DNA of 18,041 nucleotides from Chitinophaga pinensis (GTDB lineage Bacteria > Bacteroidota > Bacteroidia > SXHM01): assembly GCA_945889235.1 (NCBI GenBank), contig CAMDBK010000024.1, positions 1-18,041 on the forward strand, written 5' to 3'. The position numbers and the translations under genes are program-made. The notes under the pieces were generated by a model. That model had not been told where the DNA came from. It did no database searches and saw only the letters and a list, made by a program, of their open reading frames with translations. This document shows positions 1-7,108 of this stretch, one piece after another (the first letter of the stretch is position 1; each line of letters begins with the position of its first letter).

Positions 1-405
1 GCAGGTATTAAACAATGCCTGAAAGGAAAACCTTTTCAGGCACCGCACCGCGCGGCTGTAGAAGTAGTACAAAACCGCCTTATGGAGCTGGGCATTATTA
101 AAGAAGCAGCAGAATACCGCAAGTACTTTATGCACGGCACCTCGCACTACCTTGGATTGGATGTACACGATGCCGGGCTGTATGATTTATTGAAAGTAAA
201 CAATGTCATCACCGTAGAACCGGGCATTTATATTGCCGAGGGCTCGCCCTGCGACCCTAAATGGTGGAACATTGGTGTGCGCATTGAAGATGATGTGCTT
301 ATAACGGACGGAGCCCCTGAAGTGCTTTCTGCCCTTGCTCCCCGCAAGGTGGAAGAGATTGAAGCGCTGATGAAGGAGGAGGGGTTGTTTAATAAAATTA
401 AGTAG
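1..405 (+). CDS. pepP: Xaa-Pro aminopeptidase (aminopeptidase P), C-terminal part
   Basis: This is the 3' end of a metallopeptidase gene that is already open at base 1, so the N-terminus lies outside the window. About 134 residues are visible. They contain the end of the creatinase/aminopeptidase ('pita-bread') fold: HGTSHYLGLDVHDAG, then VEPGIYI, then GVRIEDD. The histidine of HGTSH and the glutamates of VEPG and RIED are, in this family, ligands or catalytic residues of the dinuclear metal site. The enzyme removes an N-terminal residue that precedes proline, usually in the cytoplasm. An internal ATG at 82 is not the start, because the frame is open and family-like upstream of it. The stop at 403-405 is 12 bases before recF, so the two genes may be co-transcribed. 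A related M24 peptidase such as prolidase is less likely because of the HGTSHxLGLDVHD signature. Confidence 0.93.
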   Translation, partial: AGIKQCLKGKPFQAPHRAAVEVVQNRLMELGIIKEAAEYRKYFMHGTSHYLGLDVHDAGLYDLLKVNNVITVEPGIYIAEGSPCDPKWWNIGVRIEDDVLITDGAPEVLSALAPRKVEEIEALMKEEGLFNKIK

Positions 406-417
406 TATTTTTTTTTC

Positions 418-1524
418 TTGCACCTCCAAACCCTCTCCCTCATTAATTTCCGCAACATTGCCTCGGCAGACCTTGAGTTCTCGCCCGAGGTAAACTGCTT
501 TACCGGAAACAACGGAGCCGGAAAAACAGGTCTGCTGGATGCCATGCACTATCTGGCCATGTGCAAGAGTTATTTCAATCCCGTTGACAGCCAGAACATC
601 CGCCACGATGAAGCATTTTTTGTGGTGGAAGGAAAGTTCCGGATCAAAGGCGAAGAAGAAAATATTTATTGCGGACAAAAGCGCAACACCAAAAAACAAT
701 TCAAGCGCAATAAAAAAGAATATCCCCGCCTTGCCGAGCACATAGGGCTAATTCCCATCGTAATGGTTTCGCCTGCTGATACCGAGTTGGTAACGGGAGG
801 CAGCGAGGTGCGCAGAAAATTTATTGACAGCGTGGTATCGCAATACAACCGCGATTATTTATACAACCTTATTAATTATAACCACGCCCTTAGTCAGCGC
901 AACGCGTTGTTAAAATCCGTTACCGGGAAAAGCAATGTTGCCTACGAACAATTTGAGATCTGGGATAATCAACTCATCACTTATGGCGAAAGTATTTTCG
1001 AAAAACGCAAAGAGTTTATCCATAAAACCCTGCCTGCGTTTACTGCCTATTACGGCTACATATCAGGTGATGCCGAAGCCGTGGGCATCACCTATCAATC
1101 TCAGTTAGAAAAAGGTAACTTTGCTGAACAGCTGCGCAACAGTTTTAACCGCGACCTTATTTTGCAATATACCACCGTGGGCATACATAAAGACGACCTT
1201 AATTTTGAAATAAACACCTATCCCGTAAAGCGCTTTGGCTCGCAGGGACAGCAGAAATCATTTCTTGTTGCCCTCAAGCTTGCCGAGTTTGATTTCATGA
1301 AAGCAGTAAAAGGCTATGCCCCCTTACTCTTGCTCGATGATATTTTTGACAAACTGGATGAAAGCCGCATCACCCGCCTGATTGAGAAGGTAAGTAATGA
1401 AAACTTCGGGCAGGTATTTATTACCGATACACACGTTACCCGCCTTAAAAATATTTTTAAAAAGAGCGACAGGAATGTGAAGATATTTAAAGTTGATAAC
1501 GGAGAAATAATAATAGCCAAGTAG
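418..1524 (+). CDS. recF: DNA replication and repair protein RecF
   Basis: RecF is an SMC-like ATPase that helps load RecA at single-strand gaps with RecO and RecR. The 368-residue length is typical. The Walker A motif GNNGAGKT is at residues 30-37, the ABC-type signature region GSQGQQKS at 274-281, and Walker B LLLLDDIFDKLD at about 303-314. The start is TTG at 418. I accept it because the first residues (MHLQTLSLINFRN) match the conserved RecF N-terminus, and no ATG or GTG fits that position. No promoter is visible in the 12 bases after the peptidase gene, so it is probably read from upstream. The last two codons and the stop lie inside a 7-8 base repeat array that continues into the intergenic region. 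A DUF721 gene follows, an order I recall from other Bacteroidota. Confidence 0.96.
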   Translation: MHLQTLSLINFRNIASADLEFSPEVNCFTGNNGAGKTGLLDAMHYLAMCKSYFNPVDSQNIRHDEAFFVVEGKFRIKGEEENIYCGQKRNTKKQFKRNKKEYPRLAEHIGLIPIVMVSPADTELVTGGSEVRRKFIDSVVSQYNRDYLYNLINYNHALSQRNALLKSVTGKSNVAYEQFEIWDNQLITYGESIFEKRKEFIHKTLPAFTAYYGYISGDAEAVGITYQSQLEKGNFAEQLRNSFNRDLILQYTTVGIHKDDLNFEINTYPVKRFGSQGQQKSFLVALKLAEFDFMKAVKGYAPLLLLDDIFDKLDESRITRLIEKVSNENFGQVFITDTHVTRLKNIFKKSDRNVKIFKVDNGEIIIAK

Positions 1525-1604
1525 GCAAATACCCACAAGCCAAATAGCCAATAGCCACAAGCCAAATAGTCGCAAGCCAAATAGCCAAATAGCAACAAGC
1601 CAAT
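1515..1604. repeat. Imperfect 7-8 base tandem array (AGCCAAAT-type) spanning the recF stop
   Basis: About twelve contiguous units of 7 or 8 bases can be laid out from 1515: AGCCAAGT, AGGCAAAT, ACCCACA, AGCCAAAT, AGCCAAT, AGCCACA, AGCCAAAT, AGTCGCA, AGCCAAAT, AGCCAAAT, AGCAACA, AGCCAAT. The first unit and part of the second are coding: they supply the last codons of recF and its TAG stop (1522-1524). There are no unique spacers, so this is not a CRISPR array. Units vary by substitution and by one base in length. Its role is unknown. Confidence 0.85.
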
Positions 1605-1660
1605 AGAAATGAAAATAAATTTAACAACGAACACTACCTTACTATTTCCCTATTTGGCTA
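1582..1660. repeat. Inverted copy of the array word, possible stem-loop
   Basis: TAGCCAAATAG at 1582-1592 is the exact reverse complement of CTATTTGGCTA at 1650-1660, giving an 11-base arm on each side of a 57-base loop. A second inverted word, CTTGGCTA, follows at 1661-1668. The array words therefore occur in both orientations between recF and the DUF721 gene. The hairpin has no U-tract, so it is not an intrinsic terminator. Confidence 0.6.
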
Positions 1661-1681
1661 CTTGGCTAATTCCCTGAAAAA

Positions 1682-1972
1682 ATGAAACGCAACAACCAGC
1701 AAACCATAGGCGAAGCAATCAGCGAAATGCTGCGTGTCTTTGGCCTGCAACAAAAGCTGGACGAAACAAAGCTCATAGCCTCCTGGGAAAAAGTGATGGG
1801 CAAAACCATTGCAAAACATACCACTCGCTTGTACATTACCAAAAAGAAACTCTTCATACACCTCAATTCCTCTGCAGCCCGCGAAGCACTCAGCTACGAA
1901 AAAGAAAAAATCATAAACCTGATGAACGATGAAGTTGGAAAAAAAGTAATTGAAGAAGTTGTATTATTGTAG
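1682..1972 (+). CDS. DUF721 / DciA-like protein
   Basis: A 96-residue protein of the DUF721 family. Members of this family related to DciA are loaders of the replicative helicase DnaB in bacteria without DnaC or DnaI. Visible family features are the region WEKVMG (35-40), the HT pair (46-47), and the segment LFIHLNSSAAREAL (57-70), which fits the small KH-like fold. A basic N-terminus (MKRNNQQ) precedes it. The start is the only ATG that gives the complete domain, and no Shine-Dalgarno site is evident. Its position after recF supports a role in replication or repair, but this short Bacteroidota form has not been shown here to load helicase. The 157-base gap from recF holds the AGCCAAAT array rather than a recognisable promoter. 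Confidence 0.85.
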   Translation: MKRNNQQTIGEAISEMLRVFGLQQKLDETKLIASWEKVMGKTIAKHTTRLYITKKKLFIHLNSSAAREALSYEKEKIINLMNDEVGKKVIEEVVLL

Positions 1973-1994
1973 CAAATAACAAATTAATAAATCC

Positions 1995-2070
1995 CGTCAT
2001 TGCGAGGGTTTTTCACCCGAAGCAATCTCATCAATAAAAATAGATTGCTTCGCTATCTCTCGCAATGACG
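1995..2070. repeat. Nested inverted-repeat element
   Basis: The outer arms CGTCATTGCGAG (1995-2006) and CTCGCAATGACG (2059-2070) are perfect 12-base reverse complements. The inner arms CGAAGCAATCT (2018-2028) and AGATTGCTTCG (2042-2052) are perfect 11-base reverse complements. From memory this resembles a word pair dispersed in many bacterial genomes; that was not checked. It fills most of the gap between the DUF721 gene and the protease gene. No U-tract follows, so a terminator role is uncertain. It could be a MITE-like or REP-like element. Confidence 0.85.
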
Positions 2071-2091
2071 AACTACTACTAAAATCAATAT

Positions 2092-4764
2092 ATGCGTTAC
2101 ATTCTTGCTTCCTGCTTCTTACTTCTTGCATCTTCACTCTTCGCCCAGTCCTTCGTTGATGGCCAACTCCTCGTTCAGTTAAAACAAGGAAAAGATATTG
2201 AATCAGTTACCCACAGCTTTCAGTTCTATGATGGAAAGCCAATACAGATGAGTGCAAAGCAGTTTATTTCTCCGCCCATGAATATCTGGCTGGTTGAATA
2301 CAACTCCACCGGAATAAATCAGGAACGTTTTTTAAATGAAGTGAAGTTTCATCCATCAGTAAACGAAGCGCAGCTGAATCATTATATCTATTACCGCTCT
2401 ACAACACCAGATGATCCGCAGTTCAATCAGCAATGGCAATACATTAACACCGGGCAAAGCGGTGGCACAGCCGGTGCCGATATTGATGCCGACCTTGCCT
2501 GGGATATTACCACAGGCGGCCTCACAGCCTTTGGCGATACCATTGTGGTGTGTGTGATAGATGAAGGTTTCAGCCAAACACATCCCGATTTTGGCGACAA
2601 TAAATGGATTAATTATGCCGAAATTCCCAACAATAACATTGATGATGACAACAACGGATTCGAAGATGATTACCGCGGCTGGAATGCAGATGCAAACACC
2701 GATGATATTTCAGGCGGCACAGGAGCAGGCGGGCACGGAACCTGTGTAGCCGGTATTGTTGGCGCAAAAGGGAATAACGGAGTAGGCGTTACCGGTGTAA
2801 ACTGGAATGTGAAAATAATGTTTGTGGTAGGTGGCGGAAACGAAGCACAGGCGGTGGAAGCCTATACCTATCCGCTGGTGCAGCGTAAACGTTATAACCA
2901 GAGCGGAGGCACAGAAGGAGCGTTTGTGGTTGCCACCAATGCATCGTGGGGAATTAATGGCGGTCAGCCTGCCAACGCGCCTTTGTGGTGCGCCATGTAT
3001 GATACGCTTGGTGTTTACGGAGTATTGAATGCCGGAGCAACTATTAACGGAAACCAGAATGTAGATGTGTTTGGTGATTTGCCAACCGGTTGTCCGAGCG
3101 ACTGGCTTATTTCAGTTACTAACACCAATGATGATGATAATAAAGTAACACAGGCAGGATATGGTATTACAACTATTGACCTTGGTGCACCGGGTGAGGG
3201 AACAATTACTCCGCAATATCCAAATGGATACGGAGGTTTTGGAGGAACATCAGGCGCAACACCGCACGTTGCGGGTACAATAGGTTTACTCTACTCCGTT
3301 CCTTGCACATCCTTTATGGCATTGGTGCAGGCCGACCCGGCAGCAGCAGCGTTACAGGTAAAACAATACATTTTGGATGGCGTTGACCCCAATGCAAGTC
3401 TTAATAACATTACTGTAACAGGCGGAAGACTCAATGTATTTAATGCGGTAACTGAATTATTGAACAATTGCAGCGCAGGCGGATGTGTAACACCGTTCTC
3501 ATTAAATACAAACTCATTAACGGATAGCAGTGGAAATATAACATGGAACGGGGCTCCAGGCACCGCAGGCTTTGATTTAATTTACAGACCAACAGGAAGC
3601 AACATCTGGATAGTTGCACCGGGCGTAACTTCGCCTTACAGTGTTACCGGTTTAGCGTCCTGCACACAATATGAATTTCAGGTAATGGCGCTCTGCGATG
3701 TAGACAGCAGCAACTGGTCGCAAAGCCATTTGTTCACCACCGATGGTTGTTGTTTGCCACCTGCGGGTTTAGCAGTTTCTGTTTTAACAGATAGCTCCGC
3801 ATCATTAGTATGGAATGATTTATTGGCAGCCAATGCTTTTAATGCTCAGCTGCGCCCTGTGGGTTCAAACGTATGGACCAGTTATCCTAATATTACTGCC
3901 GACTCATTAGTTGTATTCGATTTAGAGCCTTGCAAAGAATATGAATTTCAGGTGCAAACCGTTTGCGACACGGGATTAACTGACTTCTCGGTTATAGCAA
4001 CATTTACAACAAAAGGATGCGGTGCTTGTATTGACCTTGATTATTGCCAAACAAAAGGTGATGATGCAACAGAGGAATGGATATCTAACGTTCACCTTGG
4101 ACAGATTAATAACACCACCGCTTCAGATGGCGGTTACGGTGATTATACTACTGTATCAACTGTACTCGGACAAAATCAAACGTATACCATTTCATTAACA
4201 CCTGATTTTCCGGGAAGCAGTTTCAGTGAAGTTTTCCGCGTGTGGATTGATTACAACCAAAACGGAAATTTTAATGATGCAGGCGAAATAGTTTACGCTT
4301 CAGGTACAACAACTACAACCACTACAGGAACATTCACCGTTCCTGCAGCGGCAACGCTCGGCAGTACAAGAATGCGTGTAAGCATGAAATTCAGTTCAGC
4401 AGCATCACAATGTCAGAACCCGTTTAACTATGGCGAAGCAGAAGATTATTGCGTTGAAATTATTGAATACGATTCAACCAACAGCATTTTAAGTACTGAA
4501 CTAAATTTAAATGTAACGGTATATCCTAATCCGTTTACAGATATAACTATGCTGGAATTCAGTAATACTGCCAATGAAAACTACACGTTGGATATTATGG
4601 ATGTGCAGGGCAGGGTAGTGCAGAACTACAGTGTTATCAATACCGGCAGAGTGTTAATTGAAAAGAAAAACCTTACCGCAGGAATGTATTTCTTTGAGTT
4701 GCGCAACAGTAAAACATCCCGCAATTCCGCGGCAAAGGCAAGAGGAAAATTAATGTTGAAATAA
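2092..4764 (+). CDS. Secreted S8 subtilisin-like protease with FN3, GEVED and T9SS sorting domains
   Basis: An 890-residue exported serine protease. Order: signal peptide (1-19, ending LFAQ); a propeptide-like region to about 110; the peptidase S8 domain, with catalytic Asp157 (VIDEG), His215 (GGHGT) and Ser387 (GGTSGATPHVAG, a variant of the usual GTSMAAPHVAG); two fibronectin type III-like domains (about 466-553 and 555-642); a GEVED domain (about 650-790, ending GEAEDY at 781-786); and a T9SS type A sorting domain (about 804-890, with VYPNPF at 810-815). A run of seven threonines lies in the GEVED domain. The enzyme is predicted to cross the outer membrane by T9SS and be anchored or released at the surface. 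Its natural substrate is unknown. The signal-peptide codons form a 7-base periodic array. The 3' end converges on the phosphatase gene, with only 17 bases between stops and no evident terminator. Confidence 0.93.
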   Translation: MRYILASCFLLLASSLFAQSFVDGQLLVQLKQGKDIESVTHSFQFYDGKPIQMSAKQFISPPMNIWLVEYNSTGINQERFLNEVKFHPSVNEAQLNHYIYYRSTTPDDPQFNQQWQYINTGQSGGTAGADIDADLAWDITTGGLTAFGDTIVVCVIDEGFSQTHPDFGDNKWINYAEIPNNNIDDDNNGFEDDYRGWNADANTDDISGGTGAGGHGTCVAGIVGAKGNNGVGVTGVNWNVKIMFVVGGGNEAQAVEAYTYPLVQRKRYNQSGGTEGAFVVATNASWGINGGQPANAPLWCAMYDTLGVYGVLNAGATINGNQNVDVFGDLPTGCPSDWLISVTNTNDDDNKVTQAGYGITTIDLGAPGEGTITPQYPNGYGGFGGTSGATPHVAGTIGLLYSVPCTSFMALVQADPAAAALQVKQYILDGVDPNASLNNITVTGGRLNVFNAVTELLNNCSAGGCVTPFSLNTNSLTDSSGNITWNGAPGTAGFDLIYRPTGSNIWIVAPGVTSPYSVTGLASCTQYEFQVMALCDVDSSNWSQSHLFTTDGCCLPPAGLAVSVLTDSSASLVWNDLLAANAFNAQLRPVGSNVWTSYPNITADSLVVFDLEPCKEYEFQVQTVCDTGLTDFSVIATFTTKGCGACIDLDYCQTKGDDATEEWISNVHLGQINNTTASDGGYGDYTTVSTVLGQNQTYTISLTPDFPGSSFSEVFRVWIDYNQNGNFNDAGEIVYASGTTTTTTTGTFTVPAAATLGSTRMRVSMKFSSAASQCQNPFNYGEAEDYCVEIIEYDSTNSILSTELNLNVTVYPNPFTDITMLEFSNTANENYTLDIMDVQGRVVQNYSVINTGRVLIEKKNLTAGMYFFELRNSKTSRNSAAKARGKLMLK
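2104..2145 (+). repeat. Six 7-base units inside the protease signal-peptide codons
   Basis: Consecutive units CTTGCTT, CCTGCTT, CTTACTT, CTTGCAT, CTTCACT and CTTCGCC occupy 2104-2145 with no gap. They encode residues 5-18, the hydrophobic core of the signal peptide. Because the period is not a multiple of three, the reading frame shifts along the array, yet pyrimidine-rich units keep giving Leu, Phe, Ser, Cys and Ala. Confidence 0.75.
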
Positions 4765-4781
4765 AGAGTAGCTCAGGAAAA

Positions 4782-5762
4782 CTAAAATTTCAAGCCAATC
4801 ACAAGTACATCGTCTATCTGAACTAAATCACCCATCCATTCAAGAAATGTATTTTCAAGAATGGGTAATTGCTCGCTGCAAGGCATTGTACTAAGGTTTC
4901 CTAATAATTTTTTAAACTGGTCGTACTTGAATTTCTTCCCTTTCGGACCGCCAAACTGGTCGGGGTATCCGTCAGTAAAAATGTAAAAAGTATCACCGGG
5001 TTGTATATCAACCGTGTGGTTGCTGAACTTATTGAAGTTATCTTTAAAAGAAATACCGATAGGGAATTTATCACCTTTTGTTTCCATTAATAATCCGTCA
5101 CGGAAATGGTAGAGAGGATTGTAAGCACCAGAATAACTCAGTTGCATTTTGTTTGTGTCAATAGAGCAAAGGGCAATATCCATCCCGTCTTTAATGGCCA
5201 TATCGGTTTTGTTCTGCCTTAGCGTTTTATTTACGCCTTGATTTAGCTGGTCAAGAACAAGGTTGGGCTCAGTTAATTGATTTTGTTTTACAGCTGTTGT
5301 TAAAAGATTGTAACCTACAATGGACATGAATGCACCCGGAACTCCGTGACCTGTGCAGTCTACAGCAGCTATCAATGCTTTACCATCGTGTTCTTCCAGC
5401 CAGTAAAAATCACCGCTAACCATGTCGCGGGGTTTAAAGAAAATAAAATGGTCGGGAACTAATTTGCCGAAAGCATCTTCAGGCGGCAGTATGGCTTCCT
5501 GAATCATTTTTGCGTAACGGATACTGCTTAGAAGGTCATTGTTCTTTTCTTCAAGATCTTTAAAAAGTGTCATCAGCTTTTTATTGGCCTGAGTTAACTC
5601 AACTGAGTTCAACTCAACGGTACGTTCCAGCATAAGTCGGTCTTCCTCATAATGGTCGTAGGCATGGCTAACCGCTTTAAATAATTCTTCAGCTTCAGGC
5701 GGAAGCGGAGGATTATTCCTGAGATAACGTTTAAGCTGGCGGTCTAAAAGTCCGTTGTTCAC
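4782..5762 (-). CDS. SpoIIE/RsbU-type PP2C serine phosphatase with N-terminal coiled coil
   Basis: A 326-residue cytoplasmic protein phosphatase without membrane segments. Residues about 1-80 are helical, with a likely coiled coil (about 38-78). From memory this part resembles the linker found before kinases next to FIST genes. The PP2C-like domain covers about 85-326 and keeps the metal-binding aspartates: Asp118 (SGDFYW), Asp135 (VDCTGHG), Asp264 (FTDGYPD) and the Asp317/318 pair (QIDDVLV). Members of this family usually dephosphorylate an anti-anti-sigma (STAS) protein or another partner; no STAS gene is in the window. The start is GTG at 5762, since no ATG occurs in frame before the upstream terminator. 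It lies 84 bases after the FIST gene on the same strand, so FIST is the obvious candidate input. Partner and output are unknown. Confidence 0.9.
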   Translation of the reverse strand: MNNGLLDRQLKRYLRNNPPLPPEAEELFKAVSHAYDHYEEDRLMLERTVELNSVELTQANKKLMTLFKDLEEKNNDLLSSIRYAKMIQEAILPPEDAFGKLVPDHFIFFKPRDMVSGDFYWLEEHDGKALIAAVDCTGHGVPGAFMSIVGYNLLTTAVKQNQLTEPNLVLDQLNQGVNKTLRQNKTDMAIKDGMDIALCSIDTNKMQLSYSGAYNPLYHFRDGLLMETKGDKFPIGISFKDNFNKFSNHTVDIQPGDTFYIFTDGYPDQFGGPKGKKFKYDQFKKLLGNLSTMPCSEQLPILENTFLEWMGDLVQIDDVLVIGLKF

Positions 5763-5791
5763 TTCTTTGGTTCTTATTCTTTTATAAATCC

Positions 5792-5818
5792 AAAAACCTG
5801 TCCGCTAAAACGGACAGG
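5792..5818 (-). terminator. Intrinsic terminator between the FIST and phosphatase genes
   Basis: Read on the minus strand, an 8-base perfect G+C-rich stem (CCTGTCCG and CGGACAGG, 5797-5804 with 5811-5818) and a 6-base loop are followed by a run of five T (opposite 5792-5796). It lies 28 bases after the FIST stop codon and 29 bases before the phosphatase start. It may partly separate expression of the two genes, or act as an attenuator. Confidence 0.75.
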
Positions 5819-5846
5819 CTTTTAGTTTGTTTCAGTATTATTTTCT

Positions 5847-6986
5847 TCAAGATTCAGTAAAAGTAGTAATTGTCATTGTTTGATTGTGCAACTCACATTT
5901 TACAGTTGAGAAGAGTGGAGAAATTTCACCGTAAGAATAAAACCCGGTGATGGAAGGATTATTTCCAAGTATATCTCTTACAGCTTCTACTTCTTCTTCA
6001 ATACGCTGGTCAAGCACCAGTTTACGACCTACACAACTAATCAGGATTGCAAAATCAGAAGGTGAACCTAATGACTGGTTACTGTTTTCAGCAGCATTTC
6101 CGGCTCCGTCAATCAGTTTATCAAAGTTAGCTTTCATTAAACGAACAGTAGCACCTTGCGGAATATCACCTGCAAAGGTCATTGATTTATCAGCTTCGCT
6201 AACCGCCAAGACCGTTCTTACAAGTGATTCTGAATCTTCGCTGGTACGCATACCCAATGGGAAAAGCAGGGCAGAACCGGGAAGATCTTTTGCTTTATCA
6301 CCGAGGTACATTTTATAAAGGTCAAGTGCGGGTTGCCCGTCTAACTCATACAATACGTTACCAACTGATTTGGTTACCACGCGCTCAACACCAAAAACAT
6401 CCCATCCTCCATCAGAACCAAAACCTACTTTAAGTGCATCACCGTAAAAACCAACAGCTACAATATTTCCTTCTTCAGGACTTTCGTTTAATCCTACCAG
6501 CGTTTTTTCAAACTTGGCTGCATCACCTGCCAGTCCGCCTGTAATAGATACTTTATTTTCAAGTGTCTCGTTCATACCGCGGGCAAGTTCACTACCATTT
6601 ACTTTTAATCCGTCAGATAAAATGAAGATGTGTATTAAATCATCTGCCATTAATTGTTTGGCAAGAGAAACACCTGTTGCATAGCTGTCACCATTGTGTT
6701 GATCGATGGTAGCTTTTACTGTTTTAAGTTTTGTTTTTTCAAAGTGAACAGCAGAAACTACAATTGAATCGTCATATACTGAGTCATTGAAAATTTCACC
6801 TGACGTTGTTCCTGACATGATTTGGGCGTTTGGATAAAACGCTTTAATTTCATTGAAACGTGCGGGATCAGTAAGTGCTCCTCTTGAACCGAAAACGGTT
6901 ACAAGATTTGCTGAGCCGTTAAGGTTGTTGTTTGATGGTTGTTCCCAGCCTTTGTTTGCTGTCCAGTTACGTTGTTCTGTTTTCAT
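5847..6986 (-). CDS. FIST domain sensory protein
   Basis: A 379-residue protein with FIST N and C domains, a family proposed to bind small ligands such as amino acids and to feed signalling proteins. Seen in the sequence: the N-terminal strand and loop NLVTVFGSRGAL, the conserved GTTSGEI (59-65), and the C-terminal GFYSYGEISPL (348-358). There is no signal peptide, so it is probably cytoplasmic. I chose the ATG at 6986 (MKTEQRN). The frame stays open to 7112, but those 42 extra residues look unlike the family and would overlap the ubiD stop, so 6987-7108 is more likely leader or promoter. It precedes the PP2C phosphatase gene on the same strand, with a terminator-like hairpin between them. 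The ligand cannot be told from the sequence. Confidence 0.88.
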   Translation of the reverse strand: MKTEQRNWTANKGWEQPSNNNLNGSANLVTVFGSRGALTDPARFNEIKAFYPNAQIMSGTTSGEIFNDSVYDDSIVVSAVHFEKTKLKTVKATIDQHNGDSYATGVSLAKQLMADDLIHIFILSDGLKVNGSELARGMNETLENKVSITGGLAGDAAKFEKTLVGLNESPEEGNIVAVGFYGDALKVGFGSDGGWDVFGVERVVTKSVGNVLYELDGQPALDLYKMYLGDKAKDLPGSALLFPLGMRTSEDSESLVRTVLAVSEADKSMTFAGDIPQGATVRLMKANFDKLIDGAGNAAENSNQSLGSPSDFAILISCVGRKLVLDQRIEEEVEAVRDILGNNPSITGFYSYGEISPLFSTVKCELHNQTMTITTFTES

Positions 6987-7108
6987 TTTTATAAATATTA
7001 GTTTAGTAAATGTTATAGATAAAAATATGTTAAGCGCGGTTATAACGCAGGTAAAGAGATTAAGGTTTCCGTTTGGCGGAGAAATTTTTAAATACGCCTT
7101 TTGAATAA

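Noticed and set aside
1515..1604. Possible CRISPR array
   Set aside because: The units are 7-8 bases, directly adjacent and without unique spacers, and no cas gene is nearby.
1314..1634. Minus-strand ORFs with Leu/Tyr/Gly-rich repeated peptides
   Set aside because: They are translations of the opposite strand of recF and of the AGCCAAAT array; the repeats in the peptide come from the DNA repeat.
4306..4332. ACA/ACT/ACC run encoding seven threonines in the protease
   Set aside because: It is a codon-level low-complexity stretch in a secreted linker region, without the period-7 DNA pattern.
5590..5625. Duplicated VELNSVELT and the palindromic DNA beneath it in the phosphatase
   Set aside because: This is short and explained by a coiled-coil heptad pattern; there is no regular 7-base DNA array.
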